NCBI RefSeq assembly: GCF_903944925.1
Contig: NZ_CAJATU010000123.1
Location: 1 to 64,000 of the forward strand
From: an uncultured Rhodopila sp.
GTDB taxonomy: Bacteria; Pseudomonadota; Alphaproteobacteria; Acetobacterales; Acetobacteraceae
DNA length: 64,000 nt
Direction: 5' to 3'
The position numbers and the translations under genes were made by a program. This document shows positions 43,141 to 56,366 of the stretch, in pieces. Position 1 is the stretch's first letter. The number at the start of each line of letters is the position of its first letter. The notes under the pieces are model-generated. The model was not told where the DNA came from and did no database searches. It was given only the letters and a program-made list of their open reading frames with translations.

Positions 43141-44358
43141 CTAAAGGTCCAGTAGCAGCCGGCGCGGGTCCTCGACGCCTTCCTTGACGCGCACCAGGAA
43201 GGATACCGCCTCCTTCCCGTCGACGATCCGGTGATCGTACGACAGCGCCAGGTACATCATCGGCCGGATCTCAATCTTGCCGCCGACGACCATCGGCCGG
43301 TCCTGGATCTTGTGCATCCCCAGGATGGCGGACTGCGGCGGGTTCAGAATCGGGGTGGACATCAACGAGCCGTAGATGCCGCCATTGGTGATGCTGAAGG
43401 TGCCGCCGGTCAGATCGTCCAGCTTCAACCCGCCGTCGCGGGCCCGCTTGCCGAAATCGGCGATGGCGCCCTCGATCCCGGCAAAGCCCAACTGGTCCGC
43501 ATCGCGGATCACCGGCACGACCAGGCCGGAGGGCCCGCCCACGGCGATGCCCATGTGGACGAAGTTCTTGTAGACCACGTCGTCGCCGTCGATCTCGGAG
43601 TTGACCGCCGGAAACTCCTTCAGCGCGACGCAGCAGGCGCGGACGAAGACGCTCATGAAGCCGAGGCGGACGCCCTTATGCTTCTTTTCGAACGCATCGC
43701 GGTATTCGCTGCGCAGCGCCATGATCGCGCTCATGTCCACCTCGTTGAAGGTGGTCAGCATCGCGGCGTTGTTCTGCGCTTCCTTCAGCCGTTGGGCGAT
43801 GGTGCGGCGAAGCCGGGTCATCTTGACCCGCTGTTCGCGCGGCTCATCCTGGCGCGGCGCTTTCGCTACCGGAGCCTGCGCGGGCGCCGCGGCCGGACGG
43901 TTCAGGAAGTCCAGCACGTCGCCCTTGGTGATGCGTCCGTCCTTGCCGGTTCCGGTGCCGACATCGGCCGCATCGACCTTGTTGTCGGCCAGCATCTTCG
44001 ATGCGGCCGGCAGCGGCGCATGAGTCGGTTCAGAAGCGGCAGGGCGGGAGACCGGACCGGGCGCCCGCTTCGGTGGATTGACACCAACGGGCGGGTCTTC
44101 GGTGGGTTTGGCCGCGGCGGCGGCGCCATCAAGGAAGCCGAGCAGGGAGCCGACCTCCACTTCGGTACCTTCCGGCACGGCGATCGAGGAGAGCACGCCG
44201 GCTGACGGGGCATTGACCTCCACCGTCACCTTGTCGGTTTCCAGCTCGACCAGCGGCTCGTCCGCCGCGACGCTTTCGCCTTGTTGCTTTATCCAGCGGG
44301 CAACCGTCGCGGTTGTAACGCTCTCGCCCAGAGTGGGCACCAGGATCTCGGTCGCCAC
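43141..44358 (-). CDS. sucB: Dihydrolipoyl succinyltransferase (2-oxoglutarate dehydrogenase E2)
   Basis: The 405-aa protein has one N-terminal lipoyl domain ([18 protein letters not shown], lipoyl Lys in [11 protein letters not shown]), a Pro/Ala linker, an E3-binding segment ([33 protein letters not shown]) and a catalytic core ending [15 protein letters not shown], with the active His-Asp. The GTG at 44358 has AGAGG about 7 nt upstream. It transfers succinyl groups to CoA in the TCA cycle. Confidence 0.95.
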   Translation of the reverse strand: MATEILVPTLGESVTTATVARWIKQQGESVAADEPLVELETDKVTVEVNAPSAGVLSSIAVPEGTEVEVGSLLGFLDGAAAAAKPTEDPPVGVNPPKRAPGPVSRPAASEPTHAPLPAASKMLADNKVDAADVGTGTGKDGRITKGDVLDFLNRPAAAPAQAPVAKAPRQDEPREQRVKMTRLRRTIAQRLKEAQNNAAMLTTFNEVDMSAIMALRSEYRDAFEKKHKGVRLGFMSVFVRACCVALKEFPAVNSEIDGDDVVYKNFVHMGIAVGGPSGLVVPVIRDADQLGFAGIEGAIADFGKRARDGGLKLDDLTGGTFSITNGGIYGSLMSTPILNPPQSAILGMHKIQDRPMVVGGKIEIRPMMYLALSYDHRIVDGKEAVSFLVRVKEGVEDPRRLLLDL

Positions 44359-44406
44359 GGCTGTACCTCTCAAGTCAAAGCGGGAATCAAACGTCCGGGG
44401 AGCGGT

Positions 44407-47268
44407 CTAGCCGATACCCAGCACGCTGGCCACCAGTTGCGCCTGCTGGGCCAGATGCGTCCGGGCGAGCCCGGTCGCCGGACTGGCCGCGGCTTCGCGC
44501 CCGACATAGACCGGCCGCCGGACCCGCATATCCAGGGTACTCAGCACTTTCTCGATGCGCCGATCGACGAACGTCCACGCGCCCATGTTTTCGGGCTCCT
44601 CCTGGCACCAGACGACATCGGCATTCAGGTAGGGCGCCAGGGCGCGGCCGAGCGAGAGTTCCGGGAACGGATACATCTGCTCCAGCCGGATGATGGCGAT
44701 GTCCTTGATCTCCTGGATGCGGCGCGCCGCCAGCAGATCGTAATAGACTTTGCCGGAGCAGATCGCCACGCGGCGCACCTGCTCGGGCGGCAGGAGTTCG
44801 TCGATCTCCGGGATCACGTATTGGAACCGCGTGCCCTCGGCCATGTCATCCAGCGGCGATACCGCCAGCTTGTGGCGTAGCAGCGACTTCGGCTCGAAGA
44901 CGATCAGCGGCTTGCGGAAGTTCCGGTGCAACTGGCGGCGAAGGGCGTGAAAGTAGTTCGCCGGGGTCGTGATATTGCACACGTACATGTTGCGCTCGGC
45001 GCAAAGCTGCAAATAGCGCTCGATCCGGGCGGACGAATGTTCCGGCCCCTGGCCCTCGAAGCCGTGCGGCAGCAGCAGCACAAGGCCGGACATACGCAGC
45101 CATTTGGTTTCGCCGCTGGCCAGGAATTGGTCGATGATAACCTGAGCGCCGTTGGCGAAGTCGCCGAACTGAGCCTCCCACAGCACCAGCGTCCGCGGAT
45201 CCGCCACTGAATACCCGTATTCGAAGCCGAGCACGCCCGCTTCAGACAACAGCGAGTTGAAGATCTCGATGCGCGCCTGCTCATGCGTGATGTTGTTCAG
45301 CGGCGTGTATTCGTTCTGATTGAGTTGGTCGATCAGCACCGCATGCCGCTGGCTGAACGTGCCGCGCTGGGTGTCCTCGCCGGACAGGCGGACGCGCCGC
45401 TTTTCCAGCAGCAGGCTGCCAAAAGCCAGGGCCTCGCCGGTCGACCAGTCGATGCCCTGGCCGGTTTCAAACGCTTCCGCCTTCGCTTCAAGCTGGCGGG
45501 CGATCTTCGAGTTGACGTTGAACCCGTCCGGCACCCGCGCCAGGGCGGCGCCAATCAGCTTCAGCGTGGCGACCGGGACCGCGGTGGGTTCCTCGGTGAG
45601 TTCAATTTCCTTCTGGTCCACCGGCGTGAAGCCCGACCAATGGCCTTCCAGCCAATCCGCCTTGTTCGGCTTGTAGGACTTCGCCGCCTCGTTGGCGTCT
45701 TCCAGGGTCTTGGTGAACGCGTCCCACATCGCCTTGGAATCGTCAGCGGAGACGGTGCCTTCCCTGGCGAGCTTTTCCGCATACAGCGTGCGGGTCGTCT
45801 TCATCCGGCTGATGGCTTTGTACATCAGCGGCTGCGTGAATGCCGGCTCATCGGTTTCGTTGTGGCCGTGGCGGCGATAGCAGACGATGTCCAGGATGAT
45901 GTCGCTGTGGAATTTCATCCGGAATTCCGCCGCCATGCGCGAGCAGAAGATCACCGCCTCCGGGTCGTCGCCGTTGACGTGCAGGATCGGCGCCTGGATC
46001 GACTTGGCGATGTCGGTGCAATACAGGCCCGAGTAGGCGTGCGCCGGGACGGTGGTAAAGCCGATCTGATTGTTGACGATCAGGTGGATGGTGCCGCCGG
46101 TGCGGTAGCCGATCAACTGGCTCATCGCCAGGGTTTCGTAAACCAGGCCCTGGCCGGCGAAGGCGGCGTCGCCATGCATCAGGATCGCCATGACCGTGGT
46201 GCGCGTCTTGGTGTCGCCCGCCCAATCCTGGCGGGCGCGAACCTTGCCGATAACGACGGGATCGACGGCTTCAAGATGCGACGGGTTCGGCTGCAGCGAG
46301 ACGTGGACGCTGTGACCGCCGATATCGAGGTCGGTGGAGGTTCCCAGGTGGTATTTCACGTCGCCGGAGCCTTGCACGTCGTCCGGCTTGAAGCTTTCGC
46401 CGCCGAATTCGCTGAACAGCGCGGTTAGCGGCTTCTTGACGATGTTCACCAGGGTATTCAGCCGGCCGCGATGCGGCATGCCGATGGCGACCTCGACCAC
46501 ACCGGCCGCCGCGGCGACCTCGATGATGGCGTGCAAGGCCGGGATCGTGACTTCGCCGCCTTCCAGGCCGAAGCGCTTGGTGGTGACATAACGCTTTTGG
46601 CAGAACGCCTCGAACCCCTCGGCTTCCGTCAGATGCTGCAGGATCTGCCGCTTTTCGCCGGCGTCCAGCGCCGTATGCCAAGGGGCGCCTTCGACGCGCC
46701 GTTGCACCCACGACTTCTGGTCAGGGTCCTGGATATGCATGAACTCGACGCCGATGGGCCCGCAATAGGTGGCGCGGAGGATCTTGAGGATCTGACGCAG
46801 GGTGGCGGTTTCAAGCCCCAGCACGTAGTCGATGAAGATCGGCTTATCGAGATCGGCTTCGGTGAAGCCATAGGTCTTGGGGTCCAGTTCCGGATGCGAC
46901 GCCGGGATCTGCAAGCCGAGCGGGTCGAGCCGCGCTTCAAGATGGCCGCGAACCCGGTACGACCGGATTAGCATCAGCGCGCGCAGCGAGGCGATCGTGG
47001 CCGAACGAATCTCGCCAGCGGAAACCCCGCCGGATGGTTTCGCCGCCGCCACAGGCTCGTCGCTGGTGGTGAAGCTTTCGCGGGGCGCCCAGGATGCGCC
47101 GCTGGCGTCCTCGAGGACGGCGCGCGCCTCGTCGTTCAGGGCGGAGAACAAGTCGGCGAAGCTGGGATCGACGGAGGATGGGTTGGCCGCCCATCGGGCG
47201 TAGAGATCGGCGAGAAATGCAGCATTGGCGCCGCTGAAGGCTGACGCCAGGATGTCCATACCCGCCAT
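44407..47268 (-). CDS. sucA: 2-oxoglutarate dehydrogenase E1
   Basis: The 953-residue protein from the ATG at 47268 is the thiamine-diphosphate E1 of the TCA cycle. Seen: N-terminal LADLYARWAANPSSVDPSFADLF, GMPHRGRLNTLVNIVKKPLTALFSEFGG, the TPP motif HGDAAFAGQGLVYETL and ILVxLPHGFEGQGPEHSSARIERYLQLCA. It decarboxylates 2-oxoglutarate and passes the succinyl group to SucB. A TTG two codons earlier is also possible. First gene of the operon. Confidence 0.95.
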   Translation of the reverse strand: MAGMDILASAFSGANAAFLADLYARWAANPSSVDPSFADLFSALNDEARAVLEDASGASWAPRESFTTSDEPVAAAKPSGGVSAGEIRSATIASLRALMLIRSYRVRGHLEARLDPLGLQIPASHPELDPKTYGFTEADLDKPIFIDYVLGLETATLRQILKILRATYCGPIGVEFMHIQDPDQKSWVQRRVEGAPWHTALDAGEKRQILQHLTEAEGFEAFCQKRYVTTKRFGLEGGEVTIPALHAIIEVAAAAGVVEVAIGMPHRGRLNTLVNIVKKPLTALFSEFGGESFKPDDVQGSGDVKYHLGTSTDLDIGGHSVHVSLQPNPSHLEAVDPVVIGKVRARQDWAGDTKTRTTVMAILMHGDAAFAGQGLVYETLAMSQLIGYRTGGTIHLIVNNQIGFTTVPAHAYSGLYCTDIAKSIQAPILHVNGDDPEAVIFCSRMAAEFRMKFHSDIILDIVCYRRHGHNETDEPAFTQPLMYKAISRMKTTRTLYAEKLAREGTVSADDSKAMWDAFTKTLEDANEAAKSYKPNKADWLEGHWSGFTPVDQKEIELTEEPTAVPVATLKLIGAALARVPDGFNVNSKIARQLEAKAEAFETGQGIDWSTGEALAFGSLLLEKRRVRLSGEDTQRGTFSQRHAVLIDQLNQNEYTPLNNITHEQARIEIFNSLLSEAGVLGFEYGYSVADPRTLVLWEAQFGDFANGAQVIIDQFLASGETKWLRMSGLVLLLPHGFEGQGPEHSSARIERYLQLCAERNMYVCNITTPANYFHALRRQLHRNFRKPLIVFEPKSLLRHKLAVSPLDDMAEGTRFQYVIPEIDELLPPEQVRRVAICSGKVYYDLLAARRIQEIKDIAIIRLEQMYPFPELSLGRALAPYLNADVVWCQEEPENMGAWTFVDRRIEKVLSTLDMRVRRPVYVGREAAASPATGLARTHLAQQAQLVASVLGIG

Positions 47269-47623
47269 TGACAACGTTCCTCTGAATTGTAGTAGGTTCC
47301 GCGCCTCTTAGAGAAGCGTGTCCGATACGGAAAGTCTGATTCGGCACGCGCAGGGTTGCTTCCGCCGCATGACCCGTGCGCTGTATCAGCAACACCGCCG
47401 TAAGGTTTGACCCGTGTACGGGGCGCTCTCACGGTCACGGCGGACGAAGGCACTGTCGCCGGTTGGTATTACCTGGCACAGCGCACCGTGGCCTCGGAAA
47501 AGAAAGCTGGGGTTATTTCCCGACCGTGGCGTCGATAATCGATTGACAGGTAAGTGAGCGGCTAGGCGCAATAGTAACGGGTTTTGGGTTCCGTTGAAAG
47601 TCCGCTCCGGTCATCCTGTGCCT
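47269..47623. other. Leader region upstream of sucA
   Basis: No gene is seen. The sucA promoter should lie here; CAGAGGAACG just before the ATG supplies the ribosome site. Short open frames are Arg/Pro-rich shadows. Confidence 0.4.
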
Positions 47624-47699
47624 CGGGCTGTAGCTCAGCGCCAGAGCACACGCTTGACAAGTGTGAGGTCGGACGGTTCAATTTCTCCTCGGTCGACCA
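47624..47699 (+). tRNA. tRNA-Val (anticodon GAC), possibly degenerate
   Basis: The 76-nt segment has a good D arm (GCTC/GAGC), an anticodon arm with loop TTGACAA (anticodon GAC, valine) and an encoded CCA at 47697-47699. The T arm (GGACG/TCTCC) has a mismatch and a wobble, and the acceptor stem CGGGCTG/TCGGTCG pairs poorly. It is either a diverged tRNA or a pseudo-tRNA. Confidence 0.55.
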
Positions 47700-47711
47700 A
47701 ATGGGAAACCG

Positions 47712-48806
47712 CTACACGTTGAAGCGGAACAGCAAAACGTCGCCGTCCTTGACGACATAGCTCTTACCCTCGATCCGCATTTTGCCGGCTTCTTTCGCAC
47801 CTTGCTCACCCCGGCCGGTCACGAAGTCCTCGTAGGCTATCGTCTCACATGCGATAAAGCCACGCTCGAAGTCCTTATGGATGACCGCGGCGGCCTGCGG
47901 AGCACGAGTCCCCTTGGTGATCGTCCAGGCATGCGTCTCTTTCGGGCCACAAGTGAAATAGGTAACCAGTTCAAGCAAGTCGTAGCCGGCACGGATCACC
48001 TTATCCAGCCCGCTTTGCGACAGTCCCAGCCCTTCCAGGAACTCAGTTCTATCTCCAGCCGGAAGCTGCGAAACCTCCGCCTCAATCGCGGCGGAGACCA
48101 CGATCGACGGCGCGCCCTGCGTCGCCGCCCAGGCGCGCACCCGTTCTGAAAACGCATTGCCCGTAGCGGCGCTGGCCTCCTCGACGTTGCAGACATAGAG
48201 CACGGGCTTGGAGGTCAGCAGTTGTAGCCGCCGGACAGCTTCTTCCTCTCCAGGCGGAATCGCGGTCCGGGCCGGCTTGCCCTCCTGCAAGGCAGCCACC
48301 AGAGGCTCCATGATGGCAACCCCGGCGATGCTTTCCTTATCACCGCCACGAGCGCGCTTTTGCGCCTGAACCAGCCGGCGTTCCAGGCTGTCCAGGTCAG
48401 ACAACATCAGTTCCGTTTCGACGACCTCGATGTCCCGCAGCGGATCGATCGAGCCTTCGACATGGGTGATGTCGCTATCCTCGAAGCACCGCAGCACGTG
48501 GATTATCGCGTCCACCTCACGGATGTTGGCCAGGAACTGGTTGCCCAGACCCTCGCCTTTCGACGCCCCACGCACCAGGCCGGCGATATCGACGAATTCC
48601 AGCGTCGTTGGCACCACCTTGATCGACTTGCCGATCTCGGCGAGGACGTCCATGCGCGGGTCGGGGACGCCGACGCGGCCGACATTCGGCTCGATCGTGC
48701 AGAACGGGTAGTTCGCCGCCTGCGCCGCGGCGGTGGCGGTCAGCGCGTTGAACAGGGTGGACTTTCCCACATTGGGAAGCCCGACAATGCCGCAGTTGAA
48801 ACCCAT
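47712..48806 (-). CDS. ychF: Redox-regulated ATPase/GTPase YchF
   Basis: The 364-aa Obg-related P-loop protein has [38 protein letters not shown] (G3) and a C-terminal TGS domain ending [17 protein letters not shown]. YchF hydrolyses ATP, binds ribosomes and damps the oxidative stress response. Its ATG shares a base with the pth stop, within rplY-pth-ychF. Confidence 0.95.
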   Translation of the reverse strand: MGFNCGIVGLPNVGKSTLFNALTATAAAQAANYPFCTIEPNVGRVGVPDPRMDVLAEIGKSIKVVPTTLEFVDIAGLVRGASKGEGLGNQFLANIREVDAIIHVLRCFEDSDITHVEGSIDPLRDIEVVETELMLSDLDSLERRLVQAQKRARGGDKESIAGVAIMEPLVAALQEGKPARTAIPPGEEEAVRRLQLLTSKPVLYVCNVEEASAATGNAFSERVRAWAATQGAPSIVVSAAIEAEVSQLPAGDRTEFLEGLGLSQSGLDKVIRAGYDLLELVTYFTCGPKETHAWTITKGTRAPQAAAVIHKDFERGFIACETIAYEDFVTGRGEQGAKEAGKMRIEGKSYVVKDGDVLLFRFNV

Positions 48807-49387
48807 CAGCGTGTATCCTGTGTGCGCAATGCGACGTTGGTCATGAAATCAGCCGACTTGCCCTGCGCCAGGAACCCGGCGGCGTCCGCCACCGCGTCCA
48901 GCAACGGGACCAGCCAAGGCTTGTCGTCCTTATCGAAGTTCCCGAGCACATAGCCGAGCACCCGCTCCTTCGACCCCGGATGCCCGATGCCGAGGCGGAC
49001 GCGCCAGTAGTTCTGCGAGCCCAGCATTTTGTCCATGCTGCGCAGCCCGTTATGCCCGGCCGCGCTGCCGCCCTGCTTGACCCGCATTTTCCCAGGCGCC
49101 AGATCAAGCTCATCATGGAACGCCGTGATCGCTTCGATCGGCAGTTTGTAGAAAGCCGCGGCTTCCTGCACCGACTCGCCGGAGTTGTTCATATAGGTCA
49201 GCGGCTTCAGCGCGAGGATCTTCTCGCCGGCAATGGTGCCCTCGGCGGTCAGGCCCTTGAAGCGGCGCCGCCACGGCGAGAAACCGTGGCGGGTCGCAAT
49301 CACATCGATCGCCATGAAGCCGATGTTGTGGCGGTTGGCCGCCATCCCGGACTCCGGATTGCCGAGGCCGACCCAGAGCAGGGTCAC
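48806..49387 (-). CDS. pth: Peptidyl-tRNA hydrolase
   Basis: The 193-aa protein has [26 protein letters not shown] with the catalytic His, [12 protein letters not shown], and [29 protein letters not shown]. It recycles peptidyl-tRNA released during translation. The Tyr usually two residues before RHN is replaced by Ala-Asn, a mild deviation. It starts 5 nt after rplY. Confidence 0.95.
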   Translation of the reverse strand: MTLLWVGLGNPESGMAANRHNIGFMAIDVIATRHGFSPWRRRFKGLTAEGTIAGEKILALKPLTYMNNSGESVQEAAAFYKLPIEAITAFHDELDLAPGKMRVKQGGSAAGHNGLRSMDKMLGSQNYWRVRLGIGHPGSKERVLGYVLGNFDKDDKPWLVPLLDAVADAAGFLAQGKSADFMTNVALRTQDTR

Positions 49388-49392
49388 GATGA

Positions 49393-50073
49393 CTAGCCCT
49401 TCTTGGGCGGCGCCTTGGCGGGCGCTTTGCCAGGAGCCTTTGAGCCGCCCTTGGCCGGAGGGGCCGTCGGCGCGCCCGCCACGGCGTTCGGGTCGACGAC
49501 GATCTCGATCTTCGTCGGCGGTACCACAGTTGCCACCACGAAGTCGCGGTCGATCACCGGCTTGACGTTCTCGGCGCCCTTCAGATCATGCCAACGAACA
49601 TTGTCGTTGAAGTCCAGCGGTCCGAGATCGGCCGTAAACTGGTCGGGGATATTATCCGCGTCGCAATACACCTCGACTGTGTGGCGCACGACGTTCAATA
49701 CGGCGCCACGCTTGATCCCGGGGCTGATGCCGTCGTTCTCGAAGTGGACGGGCACCGCCACCTTGATACGCTGTCCTGCGACGAGGCGCTGAAAGTCCAC
49801 GTGTTCCGGCGCGTCGGAGACCGGATGATATTGCACGCCGCGGATCAAGGCGCGGATGGGGTTCGCGCCGGAATTGATCTCATATAGCCGGGACTGCCAG
49901 CCTGCTCGGCTGAGCTCGCGGATAACGACCCGCGGGTCGAGCGAGATCAGGTTAGGTTCCTGTTTGCCGCCATAGATAACCGCAGGCACCTTGCCTGCAC
50001 GCCGAGTAGCCCGCGCCGCCCCCTTACCGCTTCGCGCGCGTACCTCGGCCTCGATTGTAACGACGTTGGCCAT
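49393..50073 (-). CDS. rplY: 50S ribosomal protein L25 (CTC form)
   Basis: The 226-aa protein begins [33 protein letters not shown], the 5S rRNA-binding L25 domain, followed by the CTC beta domain ([25 protein letters not shown]). A Lys/Ala/Pro-rich tail ([15 protein letters not shown]) ends it. AGGAG lies 7 nt before the ATG at 50073. First gene of rplY-pth-ychF. Confidence 0.95.
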   Translation of the reverse strand: MANVVTIEAEVRARSGKGAARATRRAGKVPAVIYGGKQEPNLISLDPRVVIRELSRAGWQSRLYEINSGANPIRALIRGVQYHPVSDAPEHVDFQRLVAGQRIKVAVPVHFENDGISPGIKRGAVLNVVRHTVEVYCDADNIPDQFTADLGPLDFNDNVRWHDLKGAENVKPVIDRDFVVATVVPPTKIEIVVDPNAVAGAPTAPPAKGGSKAPGKAPAKAPPKKG

Positions 50074-50396
50074 AGTATGCTCCTGAATGACAAACGCCGG
50101 CCTCCAGGGGTGCCGACGCGGTGGCGCGTGTAGCCTAAGGCTGGTTTGGGAGCAAGGCTTATGGCAATGCCGGGTGTGATCCAAAGTTGTGCGTTCATGC
50201 GATCCGCCTTCCCGCGCTTCGGGCAGGATTGTCTTCCGCCTACCTCCTGCGCCCTCGTGGCGACGGATAGTTTGCTCGAGCGACTTTTCCCACCTCAATG
50301 GCTCGGTAGAGCCGATCGGCGTCGCACCTGTAAAGGATTACCCGCTTCTGCGGACAGTGGAGCATCTGCTGGTCTGCTCCCGGAACGTTCATGCCA
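50074..50396. other. Intergenic region upstream of rplY
   Basis: These 323 bp contain no supported gene. The rplY promoter should be here. The GC-rich segment 50270-50380 has several complementary patches and could hold a small RNA, but no known RNA family was recognised. Confidence 0.35.
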
Positions 50397-51194
50397 TTAC
50401 GTCTCCGTCTCGGTTTCCAGCCGCCCCCTTTGCCGCCGCCCAATCGCCAATTCCGTGACTACTCCGTGCAGCGTCCGCAATTCCTGCTCCGTAACCTCGC
50501 CGCGTTGAAATAAGTGCTGAATGTTCCGTACCATCCCCGACCGCTTCGGTTGGTTGCGCAGGAACCCGCACGCATCGAGTTGATCCACCAGATGCGTCAG
50601 GAAGTTCTCAAGCCGCTCCTTCGTTGCCACCCGGCTCTCATTCGTCATCAGCGACCGCAACGGCGTGCCATCCTCCGCCGTCCACCACTCATACGCCATC
50701 ACCATCACTGCTTGCGCCAGATTCAGCGACATGAACCCAGGGTTCAACGGAAACCGAATCAAGACGTCCGCCTCCGCCATGTCGTCATTATTCAGCCCCG
50801 CCCGCTCCGGCCCGAACAACACACCCGCCCGCAGCCCGCGCTTGCAGATCTCCCGCATCTCCACCGCCCCACCGCGCGCAGTAAGAATCGGCTTGACAAT
50901 ATGCCGCGGCCGAGGGCACGTCGCAAACACATGTTGCAAATCCGCCACGGCCTCCGGTACCGTTGCATACACCGTCGCCGCATCGAGGATGCGATCAGCC
51001 CCGGAGGCCATCCGCCACGCCTTATCTTGCGGCCATCCGTCCCGAGGCGCCACCAGCCGCATATGGAACAGCCCGCCATTCGCCATCGCCCGCGCGCAGG
51101 CGCCGACATTGTCCGCCAACTGAGGCCGCACCAGCACCACCACCGGGCTGTTCCCCAGCGGCCGCAGGTCCGCTCCGCCATCCCGTCCCGTCAT
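50397..51194 (-). CDS. tRNA/rRNA 2'-O-methyltransferase TrmJ-like (SPOUT)
   Basis: The 265-aa SPOUT enzyme has VVVLVRPQLADNVGACARAMANGG, GVLFGPERAGLNNDDMAEADVLIRFPLNPGFMSLNLAQAV with the knot motifs, and a helical C-terminal extension. TrmJ methylates the ribose at tRNA position 32. The start shares a base with the cysS stop (TGATG), so the two tRNA-related genes are coupled. Confidence 0.9.
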   Translation of the reverse strand: MTGRDGGADLRPLGNSPVVVLVRPQLADNVGACARAMANGGLFHMRLVAPRDGWPQDKAWRMASGADRILDAATVYATVPEAVADLQHVFATCPRPRHIVKPILTARGGAVEMREICKRGLRAGVLFGPERAGLNNDDMAEADVLIRFPLNPGFMSLNLAQAVMVMAYEWWTAEDGTPLRSLMTNESRVATKERLENFLTHLVDQLDACGFLRNQPKRSGMVRNIQHLFQRGEVTEQELRTLHGVVTELAIGRRQRGRLETETET

Positions 51195-52540
51195 CAGTCG
51201 CGCCGCCAGGTCGTGCCCTTGGGGCCGTCCTCCAGCAGGATGCCGCGGGCCGCCAACTCCGCCCGGATCGCATCCGCCCGCGCGAAATCCCGAGCCGTGC
51301 GGGCGGCCAACCGCTCAGCGATCGCTGCCTCAATGTCCCCCGCATCACCCGTCCCGCTGCGGAACCAGGCGTCCGGTGCCTGCTGCAACAGCCCGAGCAC
51401 CGAACCCGCCGCGCGCAGCCCCGCCGCCGCACCCGCGTCGCCCGCCAGCGCCGCTCCCGCCAGACCGTGCATCGCCGAGATCGCCAGCGGCGTGTTCAGG
51501 TCGTCGCACAAAGCCTCCAGCACCGCCGCCGGCACCTCGCCCGCCGCAACCCCGGGGAAGGCGTCCAACGCGCGATAGAACCGGTTGAGGTCGCGCTTCG
51601 CCTCGGCGAGCCCCGCGTCGGCGAAATCCAGCACCGCGCGATAGTGGGTGCGCAGCAGCAGCAAACGGATCGCCTCGCCCGGCGCCTTCGCCAAGATGTC
51701 GCGGACGGTGAAGAAATTGCCCAGGCTTTTTGACATCTTCTGGCCGTTCACCTGCAGCATGCCGTTATGCATCCAGTAACGGGCGAAGCGGCTGCCGGGA
51801 AAGGCACACAGGCTCTGCGCCAGCTCGTTCTCATGGTGCGGGAAGATCAGGTCGCTGCCACCGCCGTGGATGTCGAACGTCTCGCCCAGATACCGCCAGG
51901 ACATCGCGGAGCACTCGATATGCCACCCCGGCCGCCCTCTGCCCCACGGGCTGTCCCAACCCGGCAGATCGTCGATGGACGGCTTCCACAGCACGAAATC
52001 GCCGGGGTCACGCTTATACGGCGCGACCTCTACCCGAGCGCCGGCGATCAGTTCGTCGTGGCTGCGGCCCGACAGCGCGCCGTACTCGGGGTCGGAGGCG
52101 ACCGCGAACAACACGTGCCCCTCCGCCGTATAGGCATGGCGGGAGGCGATCAGGCGTTCGACGACCATGATCATCTCGGCGATATGTGCAGTCGCGCGCG
52201 GCTCCTGGTCCGGCGGCAGCGTGACGAGCTCCGCCATGTCGGCATGAAAGTCGGCGGTTGTGCGGGCGGTGACCGCGCCGATGGACTCTCCGGAGGCCTT
52301 GGCCCGCGCGTTGATCTTGTCATCCACATCGGTGATGTTGCGGATATAGGTGACTGACGCGAACAACCGCCGCAGCAGCCGGGCGACGACATCGAACACC
52401 ACCACCGACCGCGCGTTGCCGAGATGCGCCAGATCATAGACCGTCGGGCCGCACACATACATCCGGACGTGGCCCGGTTCGGCCGGCTCGAATCGCTCCT
52501 TGCGGCGGGTCAGGGTGTTGTGCAGGTGAAACTCTGGCAT
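51194..52540 (-). CDS. cysS: Cysteinyl-tRNA synthetase
   Basis: The 448-aa class I synthetase has [24 protein letters not shown] (HIGH-type HLGN), the zinc ligands in [10 protein letters not shown] and [11 protein letters not shown], and [12 protein letters not shown]. It charges tRNA-Cys. The ATG at 52540 is used, directly before [14 protein letters not shown]; an ATG 15 nt earlier is possible. Confidence 0.95.
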   Translation of the reverse strand: MPEFHLHNTLTRRKERFEPAEPGHVRMYVCGPTVYDLAHLGNARSVVVFDVVARLLRRLFASVTYIRNITDVDDKINARAKASGESIGAVTARTTADFHADMAELVTLPPDQEPRATAHIAEMIMVVERLIASRHAYTAEGHVLFAVASDPEYGALSGRSHDELIAGARVEVAPYKRDPGDFVLWKPSIDDLPGWDSPWGRGRPGWHIECSAMSWRYLGETFDIHGGGSDLIFPHHENELAQSLCAFPGSRFARYWMHNGMLQVNGQKMSKSLGNFFTVRDILAKAPGEAIRLLLLRTHYRAVLDFADAGLAEAKRDLNRFYRALDAFPGVAAGEVPAAVLEALCDDLNTPLAISAMHGLAGAALAGDAGAAAGLRAAGSVLGLLQQAPDAWFRSGTGDAGDIEAAIAERLAARTARDFARADAIRAELAARGILLEDGPKGTTWRRD

Positions 52541-52743
52541 CGTGCGGCGGTCCATCCTCAGTCTGCGCTTTGTCGGGGAAAGTCGCCGCGGATGCAACGC
52601 GCGAGTGCAGGCGAATCACGCTTTGAATTCGCTGGACCACGATAAAGAATGCTCGCACGCTTCGTTTTTGGCCTCTCGGGTGTCAAACCCGTGCGGGAGT
52701 GGGGGTGGCTACGTCCCGATCGGAAGCCCCAGTGCCTCGATAG

Positions 52744-53285
52744 CTAAAAGTCAAAAGGCTGGACCGAGGTGGCAATGTCGAGCATCCGCGACTCGCCCAG
52801 CAGCGGCGCGGTGCAATAGTCCAGGTGGGTTTTGCAGCCAGGGCAGGCCTTTCGCCTCGTCGATCTTCGCCAAGCCGCGGCGCACCGCATCCTCGCTGAG
52901 AACCTTGAGCATCCCGAGCAAGGACGGGTTCACCGCATCGCAGCGGAGCGCGGTGATGTGGGCATAGCGGCGATGGCCCGCCAGCACCGACAGCGGCATG
53001 GTCAGCGAGAGCGGGCAGTCAGCCACCCGGGCGTCGAACAGAACGGCCTGTTTCAGATAGTCGATGAAGAACGGCAACTGCCCGAATGGCATGACCGGGC
53101 CCGCCGCGTCCCATTCGACGTGGATCCGGTCGGCGAAGTGTCGGCGATCGCCGACCGTGCCTCAGCCATGGGTTGCTCACCAGGCGGGTGAACGAGGACA
53201 TCCCGTCTTTGCGTTTCCATCCCGGCGGACCCCGCCGATTGGCCCGCGACGGGCAACTACGCAACACAGCCGGATCTAGGATCAA
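52744..53285 (-). pseudogene. IS4/IS1380-like transposase remnant
   Basis: Minus-strand codons encode the transposase N-terminus: MAEARSAIAD, a one-base shift near 53144, then RIHVEWDAAGPVMPFGQLPFFIDYLKQAVLFDARVADCPLS and LAGHRRYAHITALRCDAVNP. A second shift near 52825 moves to HLDYCTAPLLGE before the copy stops at 52744. The catalytic DDE core is gone. The upstream 140 bp match the left edge of the window, so this element family has at least two copies here. Confidence 0.78.
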
Positions 53286-53379
53286 GCACATGGCAAACAA
53301 CCTGCTCAGGCGAGCCCCCTGGCAAAAACTCGTTGCGCGGCAGGCGCAAGGCGGAATGATGAGTGTCTCGCAAGCCTTT

Positions 53380-53402
53380 ATCGGGTGAAAGGTTCACCCG
53401 AT
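53380..53402. terminator. Hairpin downstream of secA
   Basis: ATCGGGTGA pairs with TCACCCGAT (9 bp) around a 5-nt loop, 130 nt past the secA stop. No T-run follows, so it is at best a Rho-independent-like pause or mRNA end stabiliser. Confidence 0.35.
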
Positions 53403-53533
53403 TCCCTGGTACTACAACCATCGCTATCGCGTGTGAGTCGTTTCTACCGGTGTGCGTGGCTTTGGCGAATACCAAGCAGCCATGCGCGCCGCGACATTCC
53501 GATTGCCCCGGCCTGGATGCCGGAGCTGGCCTG

Positions 53534-56251
<2,718 letters not shown>

Positions 56252-56366
56252 GCGAACCTTCCAAAAACGGCCGGGCTACAAAGAGCCGGCCGCACGGCGT
56301 TCAGATAAGACCCGGATGCCCCATGGTCAACGATGGCGAAGCGGAGGCCATCGCTTTGGCGTTGCG

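Noticed and set aside
41901-46428. Long plus-strand frames opposite lpd, sucB and sucA
   Set aside because: They lie antisense to three classical enzymes and are dominated by Arg, His, Gly and Asp; typical GC shadows.
50270-50380. Possible structured small RNA (RNase P or 6S-like)
   Set aside because: Some complementary GC patches exist, but no conserved core of RNase P, SRP, tmRNA or 6S RNA could be recognised.
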